Source of the DNA: Collinsella aerofaciens | GTDB lineage: Bacteria; Actinomycetota; Coriobacteriia; Coriobacteriales; Coriobacteriaceae | Reading direction: 5' to 3' | Assembly: GCF_028206795.1 (NCBI RefSeq) | Contig: NZ_JAQLFJ010000012.1 | Location: 1 to 64,000 of the forward strand | DNA: 64,000 nt | Shown: positions 44,701 to 53,773 of the stretch, in pieces | Layout of the letters: each line of letters begins with the position of its first letter | Numbering within the stretch: the stretch's first letter is position 1 | The notes under the pieces: generated by a model | What the model saw: only the letters and a program-made list of their open reading frames with translations | The model's database searches: none | What the model was told of the DNA's origin: nothing | Program-made: the position numbers and the translations under genes

Positions 44701-45279
44701 CTATTCCTCGTACGCGCCCTCGAGCCGAAGCAGCCACTCCTTGCGGTCAAGCCCGCCGGCATATCCGTTAAGCGAGCCGTCGGCGGCAACCACGCGATGG
44801 CACGGCACAATGATCGAAATAGGATTCCGCGCGACCGCGGCCCCCACGGCACGGGGAGACACAACAGGTGCTTCGTTTCCCGGTACACGATGTCGAGCCG
44901 CAACACGCTGGGCGATCTCACCATACGTAGCGACCTCGCCACGCGGGATAGAAAGCAGCTCAAACCAAACCTCACGCTGAAACGCCGTGCCAATCATATG
45001 CAACGGCGGCGTAAACCGAGGCTCCTGCCCCGCAAAATAAGCATTCAGCCAAGCCCAAGAACGCTCAAGCACCGAAGAAGCCGCGCCATTTGCCGGACTC
45101 ACCGAAGACATCCCACCGGTACCAGAAACCGCATCGGCGCCTTCAACATGTTCGGGATCTTCTTTGAGAAGCGTGGAGCCAAAGTGCTCCTGCCCCTCAA
45201 ACCAAAGCCCCGTCAAACCGCGGCCATCAGCGGCAAGCAGGATTTCGCCCAAAGGCGAAGCAAACGTCGTCGTGACCAC
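44701..45279 (-). CDS. ogt: Methylated-DNA-[protein]-cysteine S-methyltransferase
   Basis: The protein has 192 residues. GTG 45279 follows AAAGGAG by six bases. The active-site motif IIVPCHRVV has the methyl-accepting Cys160. The DNA-binding segment RGEVATYGEIAQRV precedes it, and NGYAGGLDRKEWLLRLE follows. The protein removes O6-alkyl groups from guanine by irreversible self-alkylation. An N-terminal domain of about 90 residues includes a Gly/Ser-rich insert (50-68). It is convergent with the glycosylation operon and probably monocistronic. Confidence 0.95.
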   Translation of the reverse strand: MVTTTFASPLGEILLAADGRGLTGLWFEGQEHFGSTLLKEDPEHVEGADAVSGTGGMSSVSPANGAASSVLERSWAWLNAYFAGQEPRFTPPLHMIGTAFQREVWFELLSIPRGEVATYGEIAQRVAARHRVPGNEAPVVSPRAVGAAVARNPISIIVPCHRVVAADGSLNGYAGGLDRKEWLLRLEGAYEE

Positions 45280-45341
45280 CAGCGGCTCCTTTCAAAACTC
45301 CGCAACATAATACCGCGAATTGTGCAGACAACCCCAATCGG

Positions 45342-45496
45342 CCCCAAAGTCACCCAAGGCAGCAGGCGCGCAGCGCCGCAGCTGCCGCACGACCCCAAAG
45401 TCCCCGCAGGCAGCAGGCGCAACGCGCCGCAGCTGCCGGCCGCGCCCCACAGTCCCCAAAGGCGGCAGGCGCGAAGCGCCGAGGCCGCCGCCGGGA
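45342..45496. repeat. Three tandem ~52-base GC-rich units
   Basis: Units begin at 45342, 45393 and 45445 with CCCCAAAGT (CCCCACAGT in the third). Each contains a hairpin of GGCAGCAGGCGC type (third unit GGCGGCAGGCGC). The third unit has changed in both arms together (GGCAGC/GCTGCC to GGCGGC/GCCGCC). Confidence 0.8.
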
Positions 45497-45590
45497 CCAG
45501 AGCCCGCAACGACCACGTGCCCTCACATCAGCCTAGCGGCCCCAACCAACAACAGCCCCATCGCAGGCCGCTCGCAACAGCATCACCGCA

Positions 45591-45720
45591 GGCGGGGGCC
45601 GGGCTTAGTTTTCAGAACACTCCGCAGACCAGTGTGGCGCCTTGTCCGCGGCTCCGAAGGAGCAGGACAAGGCGCCACACATGGTCGAGGACGTTCTGAA
45701 AACTAAGCCCGGCCCCCGCC
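45591..45720. repeat. Nested double palindrome, copy B
   Basis: Outer arms 45591-45618 and 45693-45720 are perfect over 28 bases; inner arms 45632-45647 and 45665-45680 are perfect over 16. On the minus strand the spacers read CGTCCTCGACCATG and TCTGCGGAGTG, matching copies A, C and D. It lies 12 bases after the asd stop. Confidence 0.9.
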
Positions 45721-45732
45721 GGACAGGTCACA

Positions 45733-46758
45733 CTACTCGCAGAGCAGCTTAGCGATCTGGACGGCGTTGGTTGCCGCGCCCTTACGGATTTGGTCGCCGC
45801 AGCACCAGAAGGTGATGCCACGCGCGGCCTCGGGGTTCGAGATGTCGCGACGCACGCGACCGACCCAGATCAGGTCTTGGTCGGACGTATCCATCGGCAT
45901 GGGGAAGCGATCGTGCGCATCCTCAGCGCTCATGTCGTCAACCAGTTTCACGCCCGGCGCGGCAGCCAGCGCAGCACGGGCCTCCTCGACCGTAATGTCG
46001 CGCTCGAACTCGAGCGTAATGCTCTCGGAGTGCGAGCGCAGCACGGGCACGCGCACGCAGGTGCAGTTCACGCGCAGCTCGGGCAGGTGCATGATCTTGC
46101 GGCCCTCGTTTTGCAGCTTCATCTCCTCGGAGGTAAAGCCCTCCTCCTTGACGCCGCCAATCTGCGGAATCAGGTTACTCGCGAGCTGGGCGGCAAATGC
46201 GCGCGGCTCGGGAATCTCCTCGCCACGGCCCAGAGCGGCCAGCTGAGCCTCGAGCTCGGCCATACCGGGAGCGCCAGCACCCGAAGCCGCCTGGTACGTC
46301 GAGACGATCATGCGCTTCACGCCGGCGAGCTGATGCAGCGGCCACGTGGGAACCAGGCCGATAATGGTCGCGCAGTTGGGGTTGGCGATCAGGCCGTGGT
46401 GCCACTTGATGTCGTCGGCATTGATCTCGGGCACGACCAGCGGTACCTCGGGATCCATACGGAAGGCATGGCTGTTGTCGACCACGACGGCGCCGCGCTT
46501 GACGGCCTCGGGCAGTAGCTCCTTCGCGATGTCGTCGCCGGCGGCTCCAAGCACAATGTCACAGCCCTCAAAGGCCTCGGGACAAGCCTCTTCGATCACG
46601 ATCTGCTCGCCGCGGAACTCGACGGTCTTGCCCGCGGAGCGTGCACTTGCCAGCAGCTTGAGCTTGCCAACCGGGAACTCCTGCTCGTTGAGGCACTCGA
46701 GCATCTGGGTGCCCACGGCTCCCGTCGCGCCCAAAATAGCAACCGTGTACTGTTTCAT
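45733..46758 (-). CDS. asd: Aspartate-semialdehyde dehydrogenase
   Basis: The protein has 341 residues. ATG 46758 follows GGGGGAAG; the frame opens earlier without a ribosome site. The NADP site is VAILGATGAVGTQML (6-20). The catalytic Cys129 is in NPNCATI, and later conserved residues lie in RVPVLRSHSESI. It reduces aspartyl phosphate to the semialdehyde, the branch point to lysine, methionine and threonine. It follows lysC on the same strand after a hairpin that may reduce read-through, so the two steps are linked but separately tunable. Confidence 0.96.
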   Translation of the reverse strand: MKQYTVAILGATGAVGTQMLECLNEQEFPVGKLKLLASARSAGKTVEFRGEQIVIEEACPEAFEGCDIVLGAAGDDIAKELLPEAVKRGAVVVDNSHAFRMDPEVPLVVPEINADDIKWHHGLIANPNCATIIGLVPTWPLHQLAGVKRMIVSTYQAASGAGAPGMAELEAQLAALGRGEEIPEPRAFAAQLASNLIPQIGGVKEEGFTSEEMKLQNEGRKIMHLPELRVNCTCVRVPVLRSHSESITLEFERDITVEEARAALAAAPGVKLVDDMSAEDAHDRFPMPMDTSDQDLIWVGRVRRDISNPEAARGITFWCCGDQIRKGAATNAVQIAKLLCE

Positions 46759-46832
46759 GCTTCCCCCTTTAAAGGTTGTGGCTTTTGCCCGCACGCCAAG
46801 CAGGCCGATTATTGTTGCCAGTGTATACAAGA

Positions 46833-46859
46833 ACGGGGCGGGCACGAAACCCGCCCCGT
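46833..46859 (-). terminator. Hairpin between lysC and asd
   Basis: ACGGGGCGGG and CCCGCCCCGT form a perfect ten-base stem followed on the minus strand by TTCTTGT. It would end or attenuate lysC transcription before asd. Confidence 0.7.
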
Positions 46860-46931
46860 CGAAACGAAACCGAAACGAAACGCCCCGCCATAGATTTTTG
46901 AGGCAAGTCCAAAAATCTACTGGGATAGCAG

Positions 46932-48320
46932 CTACTTGTGGAGCGCGACCAGAGCGGGATCGACCGGCGCGGGAGCCTCCAGATCGGAGACCTTCACAAT
47001 GCCGTTCTCGTCGGAGAAGGCGCGGTAAATGGTCTGAATCGCCAGATCAAAGTCCTTCTCCTCCACACCGATGATGATATTGATCTCGTCGCAGCTCTGC
47101 GAAATCATACGCACGCTCACGCCAGCCTGGCCAAGCATGCCAAACAGGTGGCCCGAGATGCCGGCACGACCGCGCAGGTTACGGCCGACGGTCGCGATGA
47201 GCGCCAGACCCTCGACAACCTCGATCTCGAGCGGCTCGACCTCCTGCTGGATGTCGCCCACGAGTGAGTACAGCGAATCGTGCACATCCTGCTCCTGCAC
47301 CACGGCGCCAAAGCGGTCGACGCCGGTGGGCATATGCTCGACGGAAACGTCATAGCGCTCGAAGACCGAAAGTGCACGGCGCATAAAGCCAACGCGGGGC
47401 TTGGTGCGGTCGCGGGCAACGTTGATGGCGACAAAGCCGCGCTTGCCGGTCACGCCGGTAATGATGGGCTCCGCCTCGCCCTCATCAGCCGTCTCGCTAA
47501 TGATGGTACCGGGGTCCTGCGGCGCATTGGTGTTCTTGATGACCAGCGGAATACCCGCCTCGCGCACGGGGAACACGGCCTCCTCGTGCAGGACGCTTGC
47601 GCCCATGTACGAAAGCTCGCGCAGCTCCTCGTAGGTAACGCGCGCAATGGGCTGAGCCTCGGGAACAATACGCGGATCGGCAGAATAGAAGCCCGAGACG
47701 TCGGTCCAGTTCTCGTACAGGTCGGCGCCCAGGCACTTGGCCAAGATCGAGCCGGAAATATCGCCGCCGCCACGATCGAGCAGCTTGATCTGGCCCTCAC
47801 GCGTCGCGCCGTAGAAACCGGGCATAACAAAGCCGCCCTGCTGACCGTACTCCTGCACCAGCTCAGAGGTGCGATTCATGCTGAGCGTACCGTCGTGATG
47901 GAACGCCACAACCGTCGCGGCGTCCAGGAACGGTAGGCCCAGGTACTCAGCCATCAGGCGAGCGGTAAAGTACTCGCCACGGCTCACAAGCTCCTCGGTG
48001 GAGTAGCCGCCCGAGCGGGCGCGCTCGGCAAAGGCCGCGAACTCCTCACGGATGGGATAGGTGAGCTCCAACTCATCAGCGATATCAAAATAGCGCTGGC
48101 CGATGTCCTCGAGCAGCTCCTCACACGACACGTGGTACTTAACGTGCGCATTGACCAGATAGAGCAGGTCGGTCACCTTGGTGTCACCCTTAAAACGGCG
48201 ACCGCAGGCGGAAACCACCACAAAACGGCGAGCCGGGTCGGCATCGACGATGGCCTTGATCTTCTTGAAGTGTTCGGCGTCGGCGACCGACGAGCCACCA
48301 AACTTGGCAATCTTAATCAT
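46932..48320 (-). CDS. lysC: Aspartate kinase
   Basis: The protein has 462 residues. The kinase core starts IKIAKFGGSSVADA (2-15), with GGGDISGS and the nucleotide region ENWTDVSGFYSADPR. Two ACT domains follow from about residue 300 (VEHMPTG, then SVRMISQSCDEINI), which in this family bind lysine or threonine for feedback control. It phosphorylates aspartate at the start of the pathway. It is divergent from thrC across 104 bases and upstream of asd. No homoserine dehydrogenase domain is fused to it. Confidence 0.96.
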   Translation of the reverse strand: MIKIAKFGGSSVADAEHFKKIKAIVDADPARRFVVVSACGRRFKGDTKVTDLLYLVNAHVKYHVSCEELLEDIGQRYFDIADELELTYPIREEFAAFAERARSGGYSTEELVSRGEYFTARLMAEYLGLPFLDAATVVAFHHDGTLSMNRTSELVQEYGQQGGFVMPGFYGATREGQIKLLDRGGGDISGSILAKCLGADLYENWTDVSGFYSADPRIVPEAQPIARVTYEELRELSYMGASVLHEEAVFPVREAGIPLVIKNTNAPQDPGTIISETADEGEAEPIITGVTGKRGFVAINVARDRTKPRVGFMRRALSVFERYDVSVEHMPTGVDRFGAVVQEQDVHDSLYSLVGDIQQEVEPLEIEVVEGLALIATVGRNLRGRAGISGHLFGMLGQAGVSVRMISQSCDEINIIIGVEEKDFDLAIQTIYRAFSDENGIVKVSDLEAPAPVDPALVALHK

Positions 48321-48424
48321 GGGCTGGAGGTTACCTTTCTAAAAAGCCTCTGCGAACCTATTTTGCACGCTCTGATACCATGGTTTCACCGATTGGGACC
48401 AAGGCATCCGAGGAGCAGTGTTAT

Positions 48425-49942
48425 ATGGGAACTTATCATAGTACACGAGGACGCACTTTATCGTGCTCAAGTAAGGTGGCAATCCGTACCGGCATCGCTC
48501 CCGACGGGGGTTTGTTTGTCTCGGACGAGCTCGGCACCCAGCAGGTCGATATCAGCTCGCTTGCAGATAAATCGTACTTTGAAATCGCTCAAGATGTGTT
48601 GGGAATGTTACTGAATGATTACACGGCCGAAGAAATTTCGGCGTGTGTCGACGAGGCATACCGCGGCACGTTCGCGAGTGAAGAGGTTACGCCGCTCGTC
48701 AAACTCGACGCTGCGCCGGGCGCTGACGTCCCTCAGACCTATGTGATGGAGCTCTTTGGCGGCCCCACAAGCGCCTTCAAAGACGTCGCCCTGCAGATGC
48801 TCCCCCGTCTGATGGCCCGCACTTCCGCCAAGGACGGCGGCGCCGAGCGCATCATGATCGTCACCGCCACGTCGGGCGACACGGGCAAGGCCGCACTCGC
48901 CGGTTTTGCCGACGCTCCGGGCACGGGCATCACCGTCTTTTATCCCGAGGGCAAAGTCAGCCGCGTGCAGAATCTGCAGATGTCCACGCAGGAGGGCGAT
49001 AACGTCGCCGTCTGCGGCATCCGCGGCAACTTCGACGATGCCCAGAGTGCCGTCAAGCGCATCTTTGCCGATAAGAAGCTTGCCGAGCGTCTTGAGGCCG
49101 CCGGCACGGTGCTTTCGAGCGCCAACTCCATCAACGTCGGCCGCCTGGTGCCGCAGGTCGTCTACTACTTTGCCGCCTATGCGCAGCTGCTGCGCGCCGG
49201 CGCCATCGAGACCGGCGATGCCGTGGAGTTCTGCGTGCCAACCGGCAACTTTGGCGATATCCTGGCCGGCTACTACGCCAAGCGCATGGGTCTGCCCGTC
49301 GCCAAGTTCATCGTCGCGAGCGACAAGAACAACGTGCTTGCCGACTTCCTGACCACCGGCGTCTACGACCGCAACCGTCCGTTCTTCACGACCATCTCGC
49401 CGTCGATGGACATCCTTATTAGCTCCAACTTGGAGCGCATGCTCTACTTCCTGTCCGATGGCGACTGCGAGCTCGTTGCCGACCTTATGGAGCAGCTCGC
49501 CCGGACCGGTCGCTACGAGGTGCCCGCCGAGCTGCTGACCAAGATCCAGAGCGTGTTTGGCTGCGGCTGGGCTAGCGAGGACGAGGTCCGCGCCGCTATC
49601 AAGAACTGCTGGGACGCCAACGGCTACGTGATCGACCCGCACACCGCCTGCGGCTATCACGTCTTTGAGCAGGTCGCCCCCGCCGAGGGCGCTAAGGCTC
49701 GCGTGCTGCTTTCGACCGCCAGCCCCTACAAGTTCCCGCGCGCCTGCTGCGACGCCCTGGGCCTCGATGTTCCCGAGGATGATTTTGAGGCTATGCGTGT
49801 GCTCGAGCAGGCAACCAACACGGTTGCCCCGGTCCAGCTAGCCGAGCTCGAGTCCAAGCCCGTCCGCTTCGAAGACGTCTGCGACGTAGCCGACATGGCC
49901 AACTACGTAGAGCAGGCTGCAAAAAAGATGGCTACCAACTAA
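48425..49942 (+). CDS. thrC: Threonine synthase
   Basis: The protein has 505 residues. ATG 48425 (MGTYHSTRG) follows GAGGAG; the frame extends upstream without support. The pyridoxal phosphate lysine is Lys119 in GGPTSAFKDVALQ, and the phosphate-binding loop region is VTATSGDTGKAAL. It converts O-phosphohomoserine to threonine and is of the longer threonine synthase class. It is followed by a terminator, a palindrome and thrB, which makes its substrate. Confidence 0.95.
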   Translation: MGTYHSTRGRTLSCSSKVAIRTGIAPDGGLFVSDELGTQQVDISSLADKSYFEIAQDVLGMLLNDYTAEEISACVDEAYRGTFASEEVTPLVKLDAAPGADVPQTYVMELFGGPTSAFKDVALQMLPRLMARTSAKDGGAERIMIVTATSGDTGKAALAGFADAPGTGITVFYPEGKVSRVQNLQMSTQEGDNVAVCGIRGNFDDAQSAVKRIFADKKLAERLEAAGTVLSSANSINVGRLVPQVVYYFAAYAQLLRAGAIETGDAVEFCVPTGNFGDILAGYYAKRMGLPVAKFIVASDKNNVLADFLTTGVYDRNRPFFTTISPSMDILISSNLERMLYFLSDGDCELVADLMEQLARTGRYEVPAELLTKIQSVFGCGWASEDEVRAAIKNCWDANGYVIDPHTACGYHVFEQVAPAEGAKARVLLSTASPYKFPRACCDALGLDVPEDDFEAMRVLEQATNTVAPVQLAELESKPVRFEDVCDVADMANYVEQAAKKMATN

Positions 49943-49951
49943 ACCCCTTAT

Positions 49952-49985
49952 AAGGCGCCGGCGAAAGCCGGCGCACCTTCTTTTA
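49952..49985 (+). terminator. Rho-independent terminator after thrC
   Basis: AAGGCGCCGGC, GAAA, GCCGGCGCACCTT and TTTT form a strong stem-loop ten bases after the stop codon. Confidence 0.85.
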
Positions 49986-50020
49986 TCAGATACCTACCGG
50001 GATGATGACGAACGTGCATA

Positions 50021-50132
50021 GCGTGCCTGGCTGTTTAGTTCGTCGCGAGTTCCGCACGCAAAGGAAAGCACTTAATGTGCTTTCCTTCTTGCGCAGGACT
50101 GCCCGAGCAGCGAACTAAACAGCCAGGCACGC
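50021..50132. repeat. Nested double palindrome in the thrB leader (divergent member E)
   Basis: Outer arms 50021-50042 and 50111-50132 are perfect over 22 bases (GCGTGCCTGGCTGTTTAGTT on). Inner arms AAGGAAAGCAC and GTGCTTTCCTT are perfect around TTAAT. On the minus strand the spacers contain CTCGG and TGCGGAA, reminiscent of copies A-D. The right arm abuts the thrB ribosome site (AGGAGG), so folding could affect thrB expression. Confidence 0.75.
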
Positions 50133-50145
50133 CAGGAGGACTCAC

Positions 50146-51027
50146 ATGATCAAGATCACCGTCCCAGCAACAAGCGCCAACCTAGGCATTGGCTACGACA
50201 CCCTCGGCATGGCCGTCAGCCTCTACTCGCACTTCACCTTCGAGCGCGCCGACAAACTCACCATCACGGGCTGCCCCGAGGAGTTCCAAAACGAGAATAA
50301 CCTGGTCTATGCGAGCTTTGTCGATGCACTGGCCGCCTGGGGCGAGCCGGCTTTTCCCGTTGCCATCGACATTCAGACCGACGTGCCCGTCGCCCGCGGC
50401 CTGGGTTCCAGCTCCACCTGCGTCGTCGCCGGCATCATGGCTGCCGCCGCGTTGACGGGCCATACCGTCGACCGCGCCGAGCTCGTCCGCATTGCCACCG
50501 AGGTCGAGGGCCATCCCGATAACGTCGCCCCCGCTATCCTGGGCGGCGCCGTCTGCTCCTTTACACCGACTGATTCGCTCCCCCAGTGTCTGCGCTACGA
50601 GGTGAGCGATCGCTTACGTTTTATTACCGTGATTCCACCCTACGAGGTACATACGAGCGAGGCGCGCAAGGTCGTGCCGCAGGAGATTCCACTCTCCACC
50701 GCCGTATGGCAAATGGGCCGCATCGCCGGCATGACGCGCGGCCTGGAGACCGGCGACCTTGACCTGATTGCCGCCGCTAATGACGACCGCATTCAGGAGC
50801 CCTATCGTCGCCGCCTGATTCCCGACTACAACGCCGTGCGCGACACCTGCCTTAACGGCGGCGCTAAAACCATCTGGATTAGCGGCTCGGGCTCGACCCT
50901 CATGGCTGTGACCGACGACACCATCGTGGCAAAGTTCCTGCAGGTCAAGCTGCGCGAGCAGTTCCCCAAGTGCGACACGCATATCCTCACGTGCGACACG
51001 GAAGGCGCTCAAATCGAGTACCTGTAG
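50146..51027 (+). CDS. thrB: Homoserine kinase
   Basis: The protein has 293 residues of the GHMP kinase family: ITVPATSANLGIGYDTLG at the N-terminus, the ATP loop PVARGLGSSSTCVVAG (~83-98), and a C-terminal ISGSGSTLMAV. It phosphorylates homoserine, giving the substrate of thrC. AGGAGG precedes ATG 50146. It lies downstream of thrC, but a terminator and a large palindrome intervene, so it may have its own promoter. Homoserine itself must come from a hom gene outside this window. Confidence 0.95.
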   Translation: MIKITVPATSANLGIGYDTLGMAVSLYSHFTFERADKLTITGCPEEFQNENNLVYASFVDALAAWGEPAFPVAIDIQTDVPVARGLGSSSTCVVAGIMAAAALTGHTVDRAELVRIATEVEGHPDNVAPAILGGAVCSFTPTDSLPQCLRYEVSDRLRFITVIPPYEVHTSEARKVVPQEIPLSTAVWQMGRIAGMTRGLETGDLDLIAAANDDRIQEPYRRRLIPDYNAVRDTCLNGGAKTIWISGSGSTLMAVTDDTIVAKFLQVKLREQFPKCDTHILTCDTEGAQIEYL

Positions 51028-51050
51028 ACATCCTCCTCATATACCTGTCC

Positions 51051-51177
51051 GGGACGGTCGGGATATTCCCTCAAAATCGTCCTCGCGCATGAAGGCCCCT
51101 TGTCCTGCTCCTACGGAGCGACGGACAAGGGGCCTTCGCGCTGCGGAATGATTTTGAGGGAATATCCCGACCGTCCC
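51051..51177. repeat. Nested double palindrome, copy C
   Basis: Outer arms 51051-51077 and 51151-51177 are perfect over 27 bases; inner arms AAGGCCCCTTGTCC and its complement (51092-51105, 51123-51136) are perfect over 14. Spacers are CGTCCTCGCGCATG and CGCGCTGCGGAATG. It sits between convergent thrB and engB. Confidence 0.9.
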
Positions 51178-51283
51178 TGCGCCTACCTTGCTGAGGATGT
51201 CTACAGGGACCCACGCTTTGAAGGGGCGCCAGGCTGATAGTTGATTTTTATTGGCAGGGGCTCTTGCTGGTAAGGGGCACTCA

Positions 51284-51874
51284 CTAGAGGCAGGCCTCGG
51301 CGATGCGGCGCTTGAGTTCGTCGATGCCGGTACCGGTTTGGGAGCTTGTGATGATCACGTTCTCGGCAGGGACGTTGAGCTGCTTTTTGATGGCTGCTGC
51401 TTGGCGGGCCTGCTGGGTACGGCTGAGTTTGTCGGCCTTGGTGAGGCAGACGATAAAGTTGAACTCGTTGCCCTGCAGGTAATCGATCATGTCATGGTCG
51501 AGCTTACTGGGGTCGTGACGAATATCCACCAGCGATACGACCAGGTTAAAGCTGCGCTCGGAGTCGAAGAAGTCGCCGATAAGCTCAGCCCAGCGGTCGC
51601 GCTCGGCCTTGGAACGACGGGCGAAACCGTAGCCCGGCAGGTCCACAAAGTGCACGTCGTCGGCCTCGAAGAAATTGATGTTGCTCGTCTTGCCCGGCGT
51701 ACTCGAAACCTTGACCAGGTTCTTGCGGCCAAAGAGTTTGTTCATGATAGACGACTTGCCCACATTGGAGCGGCCCACAAAGCTCACCTCGGGACAGGTG
51801 GGCTCGGGGATCTGCGAAACCTTGCCGTAGCTGGCAACAAACTTGGCAAGCTGATAGTTAATGGAATCGGCCAT
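51284..51874 (-). CDS. engB: Ribosome biogenesis GTPase EngB/YihA (YsxC)
   Basis: The protein has 196 residues. ATG 51874 follows AAGGAG by five bases. G1 is GRSNVGKSS (34-42), G3 is DLPGYG, and G4 is LTKADK. The EngB-specific phrase FVDLPGYGFARRSK is present. The protein binds GTP and helps large-subunit assembly. It is followed leftward by palindrome C; the upstream gene mtnN on the same strand is 40 bases away, so they may be co-transcribed. Confidence 0.95.
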   Translation of the reverse strand: MADSINYQLAKFVASYGKVSQIPEPTCPEVSFVGRSNVGKSSIMNKLFGRKNLVKVSSTPGKTSNINFFEADDVHFVDLPGYGFARRSKAERDRWAELIGDFFDSERSFNLVVSLVDIRHDPSKLDHDMIDYLQGNEFNFIVCLTKADKLSRTQQARQAAAIKKQLNVPAENVIITSSQTGTGIDELKRRIAEACL

Positions 51875-51913
51875 GGACACTCCTTGGTCGTAGGTTCTTA
51901 CAAAACGGGCGTG

Positions 51914-52654
51914 CTATTGCGCGGCGGCGATACGACGAACGATGTCAAGCGTGATGCCGCTCGCGGTGCGAGCGTACTCGTCCAGATCGAACTCGCGCTC
52001 GCAAAACGCGTCATATGCCTCGTCACAATTATCGCTGATAGCGCGCAGTACCAGGCAATCGACACCATTCTTGGCCGCGATGTGCGCAATTGCCGCGCCC
52101 TCCATCTCGACGCAATCGGCATGCGTGGCCTCAATCGCAGCGTTACGCATGGCGTCACCCGTAACAAAGCGATCACCCGTGGCGATAGTGCCACACAGGA
52201 ACTGCTTGGGGTCCTTCTCCGCAGAAGTCTCATCCGCCGAGGCATCCACAAATCCATGCTCGGCAAGCACGGCGGCGGCAACATCAGCCAACGCCGGTGT
52301 CGAGACAAACTCCTCGAGCCCCGGCGCCGACTCGGCGATGAGTGCCGTATCGGTATCCAGATAGCGCAGGCACTTGCCTATAACCACGTCGTTAATATGG
52401 AGTTTAGGGTTTAGGCCGCCCGCAATGCCCGAAAACACAACGGCCTGCGGGGCGTATTTGCTGATGAGATGCTGCGTTGCGGCAGCGGCGTTCACGGTCC
52501 CCATGCCTGCCGTCGTGGCGACTACTGTCAGACCCGAAAGCCCACCGTTCACAACAGTCAAGCCCGCCTCCTGCGACTCATGCGTGCCACTCAGCTCTTC
52601 CTTAATCTGCGCAACCTCTTTTTCGAGTGCGCCTATGATCGCGATGGTTGCCAT
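51914..52654 (-). CDS. mtnN: 5'-methylthioadenosine/S-adenosylhomocysteine nucleosidase
   Basis: The protein has 246 residues of the PNP/UDP phosphorylase fold. It starts MATIAIIGALEKEVAQIKEEL (quoted in part) and has VVFSGIAGGL, VEMEGAAIAHIA with the catalytic Glu-Met-Glu set, and LVLRAISDNCDE with the catalytic Asp. It cleaves the glycosidic bond of MTA and SAH, recycling methyl-cycle by-products. ATG 52654 follows GGGGGATGG; the frame opens slightly earlier. An insertion around residues 130-150 is longer than in E. coli MtnN. Confidence 0.93.
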   Translation of the reverse strand: MATIAIIGALEKEVAQIKEELSGTHESQEAGLTVVNGGLSGLTVVATTAGMGTVNAAAATQHLISKYAPQAVVFSGIAGGLNPKLHINDVVIGKCLRYLDTDTALIAESAPGLEEFVSTPALADVAAAVLAEHGFVDASADETSAEKDPKQFLCGTIATGDRFVTGDAMRNAAIEATHADCVEMEGAAIAHIAAKNGVDCLVLRAISDNCDEAYDAFCEREFDLDEYARTASGITLDIVRRIAAAQ

Positions 52655-52780
52655 GCCATCCCCCAAATCCGTGCAAATTGCTTATCCACGGTATGGTACC
52701 AGCATTTTGGCTCAACCGTGTCAGCACCAAGCCGTTAGGCCAGTACAGCTCGGGTATCATAAAGGGGCAAAAATGGCTTG

Positions 52781-53599
52781 TTAGCCGATGGCCGACCTGA
52801 GCTCCGCACGGCGCTTTTTCATACCGGCCATAACGGCATTGCGCAGCTCGGGCATGCGCGCGGTATCCATCTGAGGTACGCCCTCAAGCTTATAGGGAAT
52901 GCCCAGTTGCTCGTACTTGACGACACCCATCGTGTGATACGGCAGCATTTCCAGGCCCACCACGTTGTGCCATGGAGCGATGAGGCGACCGAGCTTCTCG
53001 CACTCCTCCACCGTGTCGGTAATGCCCGGCACCACCACGTGGCGGATAACGACCTTGATCTTGCGACGTGCAAGTTCATCGCCGAACGCCAAGATGCGTG
53101 CGGGATCGCAACCGGTCAGCTTTTTATGCTCGACCGGGTCGGCATGCTTAATATCGAGCAGTACCATGTCGGTCTCGTTGAGCACGGCATCGAACTTCTC
53201 GGGGTGGTTGGGGTCAAATGCATAGCCACAGCTATCTAGGCAGGTATGTACACGGCCATCGGGGTTGTTATGCATAGCACGAAACAGATCGGCCAAAAAC
53301 TCGGGCTGCAGGAGCGGCTCGCCGCCGGACACCGTAATGCCACCGCTGCGATAGAACTCGTGGTTACTCTGGAACTCATCCATCAGGTGTTCGACGGTCA
53401 CCATGGTGCCGCCGTTGACCGACCAGGTATCGGGATTGTGGCAATACGCGCAGCGCATGGGACAGCCCTGAACAAACACCACAAAGCGGATGCCGGGTCC
53501 GTCGACCGTTCCCATCGTCTCGATCGAATGCACGCGGCCAAGGGCAAACGCAGAGTCCTCGGGACGAGCGTCCACACCCTCAAGCGTCATTTCTGCCAT
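52781..53599 (-). CDS. pflA: Pyruvate formate-lyase activating enzyme
   Basis: The protein has 272 residues. ATG 53599 is preferred over the longer frame. The radical SAM cluster is C46-PMR-C50-AY-C53, followed by TVSGGEPLLQPEF and the family IKHADPVEHKKLTG. It abstracts a hydrogen from the glycine of pyruvate formate-lyase using SAM. The only glycyl-radical genes in the window, pflB and the separate radical domain, lie 7-10 kb away on the same strand, so it is not in their operon. Here its target would be the free radical-domain protein. Confidence 0.94.
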   Translation of the reverse strand: MAEMTLEGVDARPEDSAFALGRVHSIETMGTVDGPGIRFVVFVQGCPMRCAYCHNPDTWSVNGGTMVTVEHLMDEFQSNHEFYRSGGITVSGGEPLLQPEFLADLFRAMHNNPDGRVHTCLDSCGYAFDPNHPEKFDAVLNETDMVLLDIKHADPVEHKKLTGCDPARILAFGDELARRKIKVVIRHVVVPGITDTVEECEKLGRLIAPWHNVVGLEMLPYHTMGVVKYEQLGIPYKLEGVPQMDTARMPELRNAVMAGMKKRRAELRSAIG

Positions 53600-53773
53600 T
53601 CGCGCTACCTTGCCTCTCCTTGGATGCAACCAATTAAAATGCCAGAGTCATTCTAGCCCATGCGTTTGCGTTTAAACGTCTCGGACTAGAACGGCACGTT
53701 TTAATCTATCCCCCATCACCATGGCTGGGGGCTACGTCGAGATGTCAGGCTGAAGAACGCTCGCCTGCGGCCT

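Larger units (their letters stand above)
45280..45732. other. Intergenic region with tandem repeats and a nested palindrome
   Basis: These 453 bases between asd and ogt contain no supported gene. They hold three tandem ~52-base units (45342-45496) and nested palindrome copy B (45591-45720). Confidence 0.7.

Noticed and set aside
48321..48424. Lysine riboswitch or T-box between lysC and thrC
   Set aside because: The 104-base gap is too short for either and shows none of their conserved sequence.
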